Assembly: GCF_016892765.1 (NCBI RefSeq)
Contig: NZ_JAFEMD010000016.1
Location: 56,218-120,217, forward strand
From: Microvirga arvi
GTDB taxonomy: Bacteria > Pseudomonadota > Alphaproteobacteria > Rhizobiales > Beijerinckiaceae
Direction of reading: 5' to 3'
Length of the DNA stretch: 64,000 nucleotides
Part shown: positions 1 to 7,082 of the stretch, piece after piece
Layout of the letters: every line of letters starts with the position of its first letter
Numbering within the stretch: the stretch's first letter is position 1
Program-made: the position numbers and the translations under genes
The notes under the pieces: generated by a model
Databases searched by the model: none
Told to the model about the DNA's origin: nothing
What the model saw: only the letters and a program-made list of their open reading frames with translations

Positions 1-434
1 ACCATGTTGACGAACCACTTGCGGCCATCGTCGTCATGGAACAGGGAGGGATCGAAGCCCGATGAGTTCACATAAACGGGATCGGACCACGGGCCTTCGA
101 TGGACGGCGCGGTCACAAGGTAGTTGTGCGTGTCCTTGAAATTGCCGAGGCGACGCTTCACGTCGGTGTAGATCAGCCAGAACAGGCCGTCCGCGTAGGT
201 GAGCGCGGGCGCCCAGACGCCGCAGCTGTCGGGATTGCCGCGCATGTCGAGCTGGGATCGGCGATCGAGCGGACGGCAGGCCAGTCGCCAGTTCACAAGG
301 TCGCGCGAATGGTGGATCTGCACCCCAGGATACCACTCGAAGGTGGAGGTTGCGATGTAGTAATCGTCGCCGACCCGGCAGAAGGCCGGATCCGGGTTGA
401 AGCCCGGCAGGATGGGATTGCGAATGGTGGCCAT
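1..434 (-). CDS. Glycoside hydrolase family 43 (beta-xylosidase-like), N-terminal part
   Basis: The frame starts at ATG 434 and runs off the left edge, so only about 144 N-terminal residues are seen. They match the start of a GH43 five-bladed propeller enzyme of the XynB beta-xylosidase/arabinosidase type: NPDPAF with the likely catalytic base Asp15, the [18 protein letters not shown] segment, CGVWAP, and GFDPS with the likely pKa-modulating Asp128. No signal peptide is present, which fits a cytoplasmic enzyme that trims imported xylo-oligosaccharides. The catalytic acid Glu lies outside the window. Whether the substrate is xyloside or arabinoside cannot be decided from this part. Confidence 0.85.
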   Translation of the reverse strand, partial: MATIRNPILPGFNPDPAFCRVGDDYYIATSTFEWYPGVQIHHSRDLVNWRLACRPLDRRSQLDMRGNPDSCGVWAPALTYADGLFWLIYTDVKRRLGNFKDTHNYLVTAPSIEGPWSDPVYVNSSGFDPSLFHDDDGRKWFVNM

Positions 435-490
435 GAGCGTTTCCGGTGAACCTGCGAGAAGGCGAGAGACTGTGTGAGTGGCCGATGTGT

Positions 491-1168
491 CTATCCCTTC
501 ACCTCCCGGGCGGAAAACATCGACACGCGTTCCGGCATGTCTTCCAGCACCGGCCTGAACTCGCCCGTCTCCGGATCGCGCACCAGCAGCACACCGTTTG
601 CGACCCCGAAATAGGCGCCGTGGAGATGAAGCTTGCCGCGCTCCACCAGGATGCGCACGCAGGGGAACGTCATGAGGTTCCGAAGGCTGTGCTCGATGGC
701 GGCGAGTTCAAGGCGTGGCAGATAGTCTTCCAGATTGCCGTCATGCGGCCCGAGCTTTTCGCCCGCCGGCTTGATCATGCTCATCCAGCGACCGATGAAA
801 TCGCCCGGCGACAGCGGAGCCGTATCATCCGCGAAGGCGCGGATGCCGCCGCAACGGGCATGACCCAGAACCACGATATGCTTCACGCGCAGGGCCTGCA
901 CGGCGAATTCGAGAGCCGCGGACGTGCCGTGGAACTCACCGCCAGTTTCATAGGGAGGGACGAGATTGGCCACATTGCGCACCACGAACAATTCGCCGGG
1001 GCTCGCATCGAAGATGACCTCGGGCGATACGCGACTGTCGCAGCAGCCGATCACCATCACCTCCGGAGATTGCCCCTTTTCGGCGAGCGTCTCGAAACGG
1101 TTCTTCTCGCGCGGGAAGCGGTCATCGAGAAAGGCGCGGTAGCCTTCGGTCAGACGTTGCGGGAACAT
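491..1168 (-). CDS. Beta-class carbonic anhydrase
   Basis: Interconverts CO2 and bicarbonate in the cytoplasm. The 225-residue protein carries the beta-class zinc site: C-x-D-S-R (Cys42, Asp44, Arg46) and H-x-x-C (His103, Cys106, in GHARCGG), with length normal for the family. The start at 1168 is chosen because AGGA lies just upstream and the protein begins [13 protein letters not shown] as in rhizobial homologues; the frame stays open further upstream without conserved sequence. It lies 14 bases after the PLP dehydratase on the same strand and may share its transcript. Confidence 0.93.
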   Translation of the reverse strand: MFPQRLTEGYRAFLDDRFPREKNRFETLAEKGQSPEVMVIGCCDSRVSPEVIFDASPGELFVVRNVANLVPPYETGGEFHGTSAALEFAVQALRVKHIVVLGHARCGGIRAFADDTAPLSPGDFIGRWMSMIKPAGEKLGPHDGNLEDYLPRLELAAIEHSLRNLMTFPCVRILVERGKLHLHGAYFGVANGVLLVRDPETGEFRPVLEDMPERVSMFSAREVKG

Positions 1169-1182
1169 GGGTGTCCTTCCGT

Positions 1183-2124
1183 TCAAGGATGGGTGATCTC
1201 GGCGAGTTTCTGCAGTTCGACATTGGCCCCGCACAGGAGCACGCCGACGCGCTCGCCCGAGCGAGGTTTATAGGCCCCCGAGACGAGCGCGGCCAGAGCC
1301 GCGGCGCCTCCGGGCTCGGATGCAATGCGGTAATCGCGCCAGAGCAGCCGCTGGGCGTCGCGGATCGCCTCGTCGGTGACGAGCGCCACGTGATCGACGC
1401 TCTCCCGGCAGATGCCATAGACCAGATCGCCGGTATTCTTCGCGCCGAGCGAATCGGCCGCGACGGAATCGATCTCCACGTCGACCGGCCCTCCGGCTGC
1501 AAGGGCGGCATGGAGTGCCCGAGAGCCTTCCGGCTCCACGCCCACGATTTTCAGGCGGCCGGCCCACCAGCTAGCGACGCCGCTGATGAGGCCGCCGCCG
1601 CCGACCGCTACGAGAACGGTGTCGAGGCCGGGGCCGTCCTGCTCCCATTCGAGGGCGGCGGTGCCCTGACCCGCCATGGTGCTTGCTGCCGCGAAGGGAT
1701 GGATGCGCAGGGCGCCGCTCTCCGCCACATAAAGATCGCAGGCGTCCTGGGCATCCGCATAGCGCGCACCGCCGATCACCACCTCGGCGCCGTGCGAGCG
1801 GATGACGGAGATCTTGGCGGGGCTGGAGATCTCCGGCACGAAGATGCGCGCCCTGACGCCGACCTGCTTGGCTGCATAGGCCACCGCTGCGCCGTGATTG
1901 CCGCCGGAGGCCGCGGCGACACCGGCAGAGGGGACAGCACCGGACAGAATGGCATTGAAGGCGCCGCGGGTCTTGAACGAGCCCGCATGCTGCAGGAATT
2001 CGAGCTTCAGGCTCACCGGTCCGTCATGGCCGAAGGCCCTGTTCTGGTGCAGAACCGGCGTGCGGCGCACATGGGGAGCGATGCGGGTATGGGCGGCTTC
2101 GATCTCGGCGCGGGTGATGGTCAT
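1183..2124 (-). CDS. PLP-dependent threonine/serine dehydratase-like enzyme
   Basis: Fold-type II PLP enzyme of 313 residues. The PLP lysine lies in GSFKTRGAF (about residues 47-55), the Asn loop is SGGNHGAA, and the glycine-rich phosphate loop is VGGGGLISG. The short length, with no C-terminal ACT regulatory domain, points to a catabolic threonine/serine dehydratase or a serine racemase-like enzyme rather than biosynthetic IlvA. Its ATG overlaps the stop of the upstream DUF429 gene by four bases (ATGA), so the two are probably translationally coupled. Substrate is not determined by sequence alone. Confidence 0.85.
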   Translation of the reverse strand: MTITRAEIEAAHTRIAPHVRRTPVLHQNRAFGHDGPVSLKLEFLQHAGSFKTRGAFNAILSGAVPSAGVAAASGGNHGAAVAYAAKQVGVRARIFVPEISSPAKISVIRSHGAEVVIGGARYADAQDACDLYVAESGALRIHPFAAASTMAGQGTAALEWEQDGPGLDTVLVAVGGGGLISGVASWWAGRLKIVGVEPEGSRALHAALAAGGPVDVEIDSVAADSLGAKNTGDLVYGICRESVDHVALVTDEAIRDAQRLLWRDYRIASEPGGAAALAALVSGAYKPRSGERVGVLLCGANVELQKLAEITHP

Positions 2125-2858
2125 GAGCGGAGCGTCCAGATGGCGACCGGCAGGCCGTGGGCGTCGCGGCCAGGCGGGTCGGGAAAGGGTTGTCCCCCAC
2201 CTCTCGCGATATCGAGCGCCACGGTCAACCCCGCAAGCGCATCGAGCAGGTCGTCCTGAGCTGCGCCACGGGGCGGAGGCGACTGGATCAAGCCGCAGGG
2301 CAGGAGACCGGATCGCGCGAGAAGCTCGCGCCGCAGGGCCATGCCCAGACCGTAAGGCACGCCCTTCACCTTCTTCGGCTCGTTGAGCGCTTTCCGGTCG
2401 TTCAGAGCCCAGAAGGCGAGCTCGGGATGCACCTCGAAGACCTGCGGTATGAGATCGGGCCGGGCGCGCAGCAGCGCGTCGATCTCGCGGATCTTGGGAA
2501 AGATGGCAAAGCCCTGCCGCGACACCTTTCGCGACGGATCGGAGGTTGCGGCGGCGATCGCGCAGGCCTCCCCGTAATCCTGGGCTTCGACAGCGCGGCG
2601 CGAGGGAATGGCGAAGACGGAGGATTGCCGCTGCCCGAGCAGCGGTCGGATCAGCTGCTCCGGCACGCGGCCCGATCCTTGCGTGCGCTCCGGTAGGCCG
2701 ATGGGCATGTCGACGGCGACCACCGCCGGCTGCTCCGGCGCATCGACGATGGCGGCGAGCGTCGGTGCCGTCACGATGCGATGGGCCTGCGGATCGTCCG
2801 CCCGCATGAGCACCGCGATCCAGCCGATTCTGCAGCCATCGACTCCAGCAACCCACAT
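2121..2858 (-). CDS. DUF429 family protein
   Basis: A 245-residue protein starting MWVAGVDGCRIGW, the DUF429 hallmark: an RNase H-like first strand with an acidic residue (GVDGC), followed by VAVDMPIGLPE and a C-terminal QDDLLDALAGL helix. The family has an RNase H/actin-like fold and its function is not established. The start at 2858 is used because the frame upstream runs through an intergenic palindromic repeat. The gene overlaps the dehydratase gene by four bases and should form one operon with it and perhaps carbonic anhydrase. Confidence 0.8.
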   Translation of the reverse strand: MWVAGVDGCRIGWIAVLMRADDPQAHRIVTAPTLAAIVDAPEQPAVVAVDMPIGLPERTQGSGRVPEQLIRPLLGQRQSSVFAIPSRRAVEAQDYGEACAIAAATSDPSRKVSRQGFAIFPKIREIDALLRARPDLIPQVFEVHPELAFWALNDRKALNEPKKVKGVPYGLGMALRRELLARSGLLPCGLIQSPPPRGAAQDDLLDALAGLTVALDIARGGGQPFPDPPGRDAHGLPVAIWTLRS

Positions 2859-2872
2859 TGTCTGTCTCTCTT

Positions 2873-2961
2873 CGTCATCCCCGGGCTCGTCCCGGGGATC
2901 CACGTCTTACCCTCCCCAGCGCTCAAGACGTGGATGGCCGGAACAAGTCCGGCCATGACGG
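2873..2961. repeat. Intergenic palindromic repeat, family B
   Basis: Two palindromic half-units in inverted orientation: GTCATCCCCGGGCTCGTCCC, then CACGTCTT, a short spacer, AAGACGTGGAT, and GGCCGGAACAAGTCCGGCCATGAC. Further copies lie at 17647-17726, 51092-51176 and, more divergent, 63457-63546. The paired inverted layout is that of a REPIN (two REP sequences forming one long hairpin). Confidence 0.85.
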
Positions 2962-3045
2962 CAGTATGCATTCAGCGGGTTGGCAAGACACTGTTCTTCA
3001 ACGCGGACCATGATTAAAACCGTTTCACATCTCGAGGAAGACGCC

Positions 3046-3930
3046 ATGACACCCATCCGCCCGCGCCGCAGCGCGCTCTACATGCCGGGCTCCAATGCTA
3101 GAGCCATCGAGAAGGCGAAGAATCTTGCCGCGGACGTGGTGATCTTCGACCTCGAGGATGCGGTGGCGCCTGATGCGAAGGTCACTGCGCGCGAACAGGT
3201 CTGTGCGGCGGTGCAGACAGGCGGCTACGGGAAACGGGAGCTGGTGATCCGCATCAACGCCCTCGAGACGTCCTGGGGCGAGGCGGATCTTGCGGCCGCC
3301 GTTGTGGCGGCGCCCGACGGGATCCTCGTGCCGAAAGTCTCGTCGGCGGAAACGCTCGCGGCGGTGGGCCTGCGCCTGCGCAGGCTTGGAGCGGCGGAGC
3401 GCACCCGCATCTGGGCGATGATCGAGACGCCGCTGGCGATTCTCCATGCGGAGAACATCGCCAGCGCGGCCCGTGATGTCGACACGCGGTTGTCCTGCTT
3501 CGTCATGGGCACGAACGATCTCGCCAAGGACACCCGCACCCGCCTGCTGCCGGGACGCGCCACGATGCTCCCCTGGCTCATGACGGCGCTCGCCGCCGCA
3601 CGCGCGCACGGCATCGACATTCTCGACGGGGTCTACAACAGCCTGTCCGATGCGGAGGGCTTTCGTGCCGAGTGCGGGCAGGGCCGCGATTGCGGCTTCG
3701 ACGGCAAGACGCTGATCCACCCGGATCAGATCGCTGCAGCGAATGACATCTTCGCGCCGTCACAGGAGGAGGTGGAAAGCGCTCGCGCCATCGTGTCCGC
3801 CTTCGAGCAGCCGGAGAACGCGGGGAAGGGGGCGATCAATCTCAACGGCCGCATGGTCGAGCGGCTTCATGCTGAGATGGCGAGGCGCGTGCTCGCGCTG
3901 GCGGAGGCAATTGCGGAACAAGTGCCGTGA
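3046..3930 (+). CDS. HpcH/HpaI-CitE family lyase (malyl-CoA lyase/thioesterase-like)
   Basis: A 294-residue TIM-barrel protein of the CitE group. Visible motifs are YMPGSNARAIEKA near the N-terminus, VVIFDLEDAVAPDAK (metal-binding acidic residues), WAMIETPLAILHAENIA (conserved Glu) and FVMGTNDLAKDT. No citrate lyase alpha/gamma genes are nearby, so a role on CoA esters such as malyl-CoA or methylmalyl-CoA (lyase or malyl-CoA thioesterase) is more likely than citrate cleavage. The start at 3046 follows a GAGGAAG ribosome site; an ATG at 3010 is a weaker alternative. Confidence 0.85.
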   Translation: MTPIRPRRSALYMPGSNARAIEKAKNLAADVVIFDLEDAVAPDAKVTAREQVCAAVQTGGYGKRELVIRINALETSWGEADLAAAVVAAPDGILVPKVSSAETLAAVGLRLRRLGAAERTRIWAMIETPLAILHAENIASAARDVDTRLSCFVMGTNDLAKDTRTRLLPGRATMLPWLMTALAAARAHGIDILDGVYNSLSDAEGFRAECGQGRDCGFDGKTLIHPDQIAAANDIFAPSQEEVESARAIVSAFEQPENAGKGAINLNGRMVERLHAEMARRVLALAEAIAEQVP

Positions 3931-3931
3931 G

Positions 3932-4153
3932 CGTCATCCCGAACGGCGTGGGCCGAGCCGGGATCGCTGGATAAGTGTGGCTCCCTTCACCTCTCCCGGT
4001 GGGAGAGGTCGCGCCGGAGGCGCGGGTGAGGGGTCACAAGTCTATCCGGAGAGGACACTAACCCCTCACCCCAACCCTCTCCCTCAGGGAGAGGGAGCTT
4101 AGAGCCATATCCTGCACGCGATCCCGGATCGGCTGTCGCCGTCCGGGATGACG
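3932..4153. repeat. Nested palindromic repeats A[C]A
   Basis: Outer bracket: family A half-units in inverted orientation (CGTCATCCCGAACGGCG at 3932 and CGGATCGGCTGTCGCCGTCC ending near 4147). Inner pair: family C half-units, CTCTCCCGGTGGGAGAGG and CCTCTCCCTCAGGGAGAGG, separated by GTGAGGGGT / ACCCCTCACCC. No coding sequence is credible here. Confidence 0.8.
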
Positions 4154-4166
4154 CTGAGAGAAAGCT

Positions 4167-4394
4167 TCAATCCGCCAATTGTCTTGCCTCTTCCGGCAGC
4201 ATGATCGGGATGCCGTCGCGGATCGGGTAGGCGAGCTTGGCGCGGCGGCTGATCAGCTCCTGCCGGGCGGCGTCATATTCCAGGGTTTCCTTGGTGAGCG
4301 GGCAGACGAGAAGCTCGAGGAGCTTGGGGTCGATCCGCGTCGCCTCGACAGGCTGAGGCGTGTCCGCTTGAGGGGTATCCGGCACCATGGGCAT
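4167..4394 (-). CDS. Trm112 family protein (UPF0434)
   Basis: A 75-residue protein with the Trm112/YcaR core: [20 protein letters not shown], then [20 protein letters not shown]. In other organisms Trm112-like proteins bind and activate methyltransferases; in alphaproteobacteria the partner is not known. It begins eight bases after the Lon-domain gene stops, with an AGGAC ribosome site, so the two are cotranscribed. A second in-frame ATG at 4388 is possible. Only the first zinc Cys is kept, as is usual for bacterial short forms. Confidence 0.88.
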   Translation of the reverse strand: MPMVPDTPQADTPQPVEATRIDPKLLELLVCPLTKETLEYDAARQELISRRAKLAYPIRDGIPIMLPEEARQLAD

Positions 4395-4402
4395 GATCTG
4401 TC

Positions 4403-5074
4403 CTATTGCATGGTCGAGTCGGAGCCGGCGCCGCTGCGGGCGAGCTCGATCTCGGTGAGCGCGATGAGAACCTCCGCCCGCGTCTTGAGATTGGGCGCTT
4501 CGAGCAGCGCCTGCTTCTCGCGGACGTCGAAGGGGCTCATCATGCACAGAGCGTTCACGAGGGCCTCGTTGGGCGCCTCCTCGATCCCGCGCCAATCGAC
4601 CTTCACATGCACCGCCTCGACGAAGTCGCGCAAGGCCTTCACCACGCCTTCCCGATCGACGTCGTTCTCGCCGGCGCGGGCCGTGAAGTCGGACCTGAAG
4701 GGCTCGAAGGTCACGCGGCAGCGGCGAAAGAGATCGATCGGCGGCAGCTCCTCCTCGATGCGGAAGCGCGCGATGCCGATGAGGGTGATGAGGTACCGGC
4801 CGTCGCCGGTCTCGGCGAGCTGCGTGATGCGGCCGGCGCAGCCGACCCGGTAGAGCTTGGGAACGGTTGCGTGCGAATCGTTGTCCGCATCGGGCTGCAC
4901 CATGCCGATGATGCGGCTGCCTTTGAGCGCCTCATCGACCATCGCCAGATAGCGCGGCTCGAAGATGTTGAGGGGCATCTGCCCGCGCGGCAGGAGAAGC
5001 GCGCCGGGAAGGGGAAAGACGGGGATGACCGACGGGCAATCCTCGGGCCCTCGGTATGCCGCGTTCATTCCCAT
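4403..5074 (-). CDS. Lon N-terminal (substrate-binding) domain protein
   Basis: A 223-residue protein consisting only of the LON substrate-binding domain: [20 protein letters not shown] near the N-terminus, [15 protein letters not shown] and GCAGRITQ. There is no AAA+ or protease domain. Such stand-alone LonN proteins are common in alphaproteobacteria and their role is unknown. It sits between the thioredoxin-TPR gene upstream (27-base gap) and the Trm112-like gene downstream, all on the minus strand; this trio looks like a protein-quality operon, which is inference. Confidence 0.9.
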   Translation of the reverse strand: MGMNAAYRGPEDCPSVIPVFPLPGALLLPRGQMPLNIFEPRYLAMVDEALKGSRIIGMVQPDADNDSHATVPKLYRVGCAGRITQLAETGDGRYLITLIGIARFRIEEELPPIDLFRRCRVTFEPFRSDFTARAGENDVDREGVVKALRDFVEAVHVKVDWRGIEEAPNEALVNALCMMSPFDVREKQALLEAPNLKTRAEVLIALTEIELARSGAGSDSTMQ

Positions 5075-5101
5075 TCCGATCTCCCAAACCGTTATGCGGC
5101 G

Positions 5102-5998
5102 TCAAGCGAACAGGAGCGAGGAGAGCCTGCGCCGTCCTGCCAGGGTCATCTCGTCCATCGGACCCCAGGCTTCGAAGAACTGGACAAGCTGCTTGCGCGC
5201 GCCGTCATCGTTCCAATTGCGGTCGCGGCGGACGATTTCAAGGAGGTGGTTGACCGCTTCTTCCCGCCGCCCGCGGGCGTTCAGGCCGATGGCGAGATCG
5301 AAGCGCGCCTGATGGTCCGCGGCATCGGCTTCGACCCGGCGCTGGAGGTCGGCGAGATCGCCCAGGGAGCCTGCCTGTTCGGCGAGTTCGATCGCCGCAC
5401 GGGCGCCGGCGAGGGCGGGATCGCCCGCCTTGGCCTCCGGGGCCATGGCGAGGAAGCGCCTGGCGCCTTCGAGATCGCCCACCTCCACATGCAGCTTCAC
5501 GAGGGCGGCGAGCGCCGTGACGTTCTCCGGATCCTGCGACAGCACGGCGGCATAGAGTTCGGCCGCTCCGCCCATGTCGCCGGCAGCGGCCAGCTGGTCG
5601 GCCTCGGCGAGGATCTCCTCCGCCGCGCCGGGGCCGAGCGGGCCCACGAGGCGCTCGATGAAACCCTTGATCTGGCTTTCCGGCAGGGCGCCCATGAAGC
5701 CGTCCACCGGCTGGCCGCGCTGGAAGGCGAAGACGGCGGGAATGGACTGCACGCCGAGCTGGCCCGCGATCTGCGGATGCTCGTCGATGTTCATCTTGAC
5801 GAGCTTCACCTTGCCGCCGGCGGCCCGCACGACCTTTTCCAGGATCGGGGTGAGCTGCTTGCAGGGGCCGCACCAGGGCGCCCAGAAATCCACGAGCACC
5901 GGCTGCTGCATCGACTCGGTCAGCACGTCCTGGCGGAAGGTCGCAGTGGTGGTGTCCTTGACGAGATCGTCGGAGGGGGCGGGGTTATCGGACAGCAT
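5102..5998 (-). CDS. cnoX: Thioredoxin-TPR protein (YbbN/CnoX-like co-chaperone)
   Basis: A 298-residue cytoplasmic protein with an N-terminal thioredoxin fold (residues about 20-125, active site WCGPC, Cys43/Cys46, cis-Pro in SIPAV) and a C-terminal TPR-type helical region (about 130-298). This architecture is YbbN/CnoX, a chaperedoxin that protects substrates from oxidation and hands them to GroEL. Unlike E. coli YbbN, which lacks a full CxxC, this protein has the classical CGPC and should be redox active. It is the first gene of the minus-strand group with the Lon-domain and Trm112-like genes. Confidence 0.9.
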   Translation of the reverse strand: MLSDNPAPSDDLVKDTTTATFRQDVLTESMQQPVLVDFWAPWCGPCKQLTPILEKVVRAAGGKVKLVKMNIDEHPQIAGQLGVQSIPAVFAFQRGQPVDGFMGALPESQIKGFIERLVGPLGPGAAEEILAEADQLAAAGDMGGAAELYAAVLSQDPENVTALAALVKLHVEVGDLEGARRFLAMAPEAKAGDPALAGARAAIELAEQAGSLGDLADLQRRVEADAADHQARFDLAIGLNARGRREEAVNHLLEIVRRDRNWNDDGARKQLVQFFEAWGPMDEMTLAGRRRLSSLLFA

Positions 5999-6050
5999 GC
6001 GATCCTCGAAGGCTGGGGACGTGAGAAGAGGCTGTTCCCTAGATGGGAGC

Positions 6051-6578
6051 TTAAGCGTTGTCTGGCAATTCCGCCGGCGGCTCCGGCAGGGTTAAGATCA
6101 GCGGGTCATGGCCCGTGGCGCGCAGGAACGCGACCAGATCCTCCCGCGACACGCCGGTGGTCATGGAATTGACCAGCGGGTGAAAGTTCACCCGCTCGTG
6201 CTCCATGAGGTTGGCGTCGAGCACCATCGTGACCTTGCCGTCCGTGTCGTTCACCACCGCGAAGGCCGTGACCGAGCCGGGCTCGACCCCGAGCAGGGCG
6301 CGCATCTGCTCGGCGGAGCCGAAGGACAGGCGGCCCGAGGCGCCGATGGCCTCGTGGGTGCGCTTGAGGTCGATGGCCGTGTCGTGCTTGGCGGAGATGA
6401 GAAAGAACCGGCCCTTCTTGTCCTTCACGAACAGGTTCTTGGTATGGGCTCCCGGCACCTGCTCCTTGACGGATTTCGATTCGGCGACCGTGAAGACGGG
6501 CTCGTGCTCCACGGTCTCGGCCTTGATGCCGAGCGCGGACAGGCGATCCAGGAATTCCTGCGGGGACAGATGGGCCAC
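6051..6578 (-). CDS. YbaK/ProX-type aminoacyl-tRNA deacylase
   Basis: A 175-residue protein of the YbaK/EbsC/ProX editing family, which hydrolyses mischarged aminoacyl-tRNA (typically Ala- or Cys-tRNAPro) in the cytoplasm. The family Lys lies in HTKNLFVKDKKGRFFL, followed by the GSVTAFAVVND stretch. Chosen start is GTG 6578, preceded by a strong GGAGGA five bases upstream. The frame stays open to 6767, but that extension is the translated R repeat and is not conserved protein. Confidence 0.88.
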   Translation of the reverse strand: MAHLSPQEFLDRLSALGIKAETVEHEPVFTVAESKSVKEQVPGAHTKNLFVKDKKGRFFLISAKHDTAIDLKRTHEAIGASGRLSFGSAEQMRALLGVEPGSVTAFAVVNDTDGKVTMVLDANLMEHERVNFHPLVNSMTTGVSREDLVAFLRATGHDPLILTLPEPPAELPDNA

Positions 6579-6607
6579 GGCAATCCTCCAAAAACCTGCC
6601 AGGCTTC

Positions 6608-6745
6608 TAGAGCATCGGCCCCAAAAGTGGAAACCACTTTTGGGATCAATCCGATGCTCACTTTTCGAAGCTGCGCATCGCTTTGCGCGGACCCAGAGGG
6701 CCACGCCAGTGAAAACCGGGTCCACTTTTGCGCACGATGCGCTAG
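6608..6745. repeat. Palindromic element R, copy 1
   Basis: About 138 bp made of two inverted repeats. The first half is CTAGAGCATCGG.CCCAAAAGTGG paired with CCACTTTTGGGATCAATCCG. The second runs from GCGCATCG through GGACCCAGAGGGCCACG and GGGTCCACTTTTG to CGCACGATGCGCTAG. CTAG is present at both ends. Other copies are at 18779, 28116, 39850 and 41718. Confidence 0.85.
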
Positions 6746-6862
6746 CGACCGGATGAAGCAGGCTCAAGGCTCATGGCGAAAAGATCGGCATGACCCTCTT
6801 GCAAAGCGCGCCGTTTTGGGGCACATCACGGGCCTCGCAACGATGCCACGGCATCGCGGAGC

Positions 6863-6937
6863 GCGGGTGTAGCTCAGGGGTAGAGCACAACCTTGCCAAG
6901 GTTGGGGTCGAGGGTTCGAATCCCTTCGCCCGCTCCA
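6863..6937 (+). tRNA. tRNA-Gly (anticodon GCC)
   Basis: A full cloverleaf can be folded by eye: acceptor GCGGGTG/CGCCCGC, D arm GCTC..GAGC, anticodon arm CAACC-TTGCCAA-GGTTG with anticodon GCC, T arm GAGGG-TTCGAAT-CCCTT, discriminator T and an encoded CCA. Length is 75 nt with CCA. An intrinsic terminator follows 31 bases later. Confidence 0.97.
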
Positions 6938-6967
6938 ATTTCTCTCGAAATCCGAGAGTCTTACGAA

Positions 6968-6991
6968 GGCCCGCCATCTGGCGGGCTTTTC
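6968..6991 (+). terminator. Intrinsic terminator after tRNA-Gly
   Basis: Perfect 7-bp stem GCCCGCC / GGCGGGC with a four-base loop, followed by TTTT and further T-rich sequence. It most likely ends the tRNA-Gly transcript. Confidence 0.85.
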
Positions 6992-7082
6992 GTTTTTGGA
7001 CTCCTCCCAGCCATACCCCAGCCTTAACCCTCGCTTCGGAAAAGCTTCGGGCTTATATCTCGGCAAAACCGGGAGGAACCCC

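Noticed and set aside
4406..6172. Long plus-strand frame of 588 codons
   Set aside because: It lies opposite the Lon-domain and thioredoxin-TPR genes and its translation is a low-complexity mirror of them; a high-GC shadow.
6579..6767. N-terminal extension of the YbaK-like protein
   Set aside because: The extension is the translated R repeat; GTG 6578 has an excellent ribosome site.
6863..6937. Integration site (att) at tRNA-Gly
   Set aside because: No integrase and no direct repeat of the tRNA 3' end is visible downstream.
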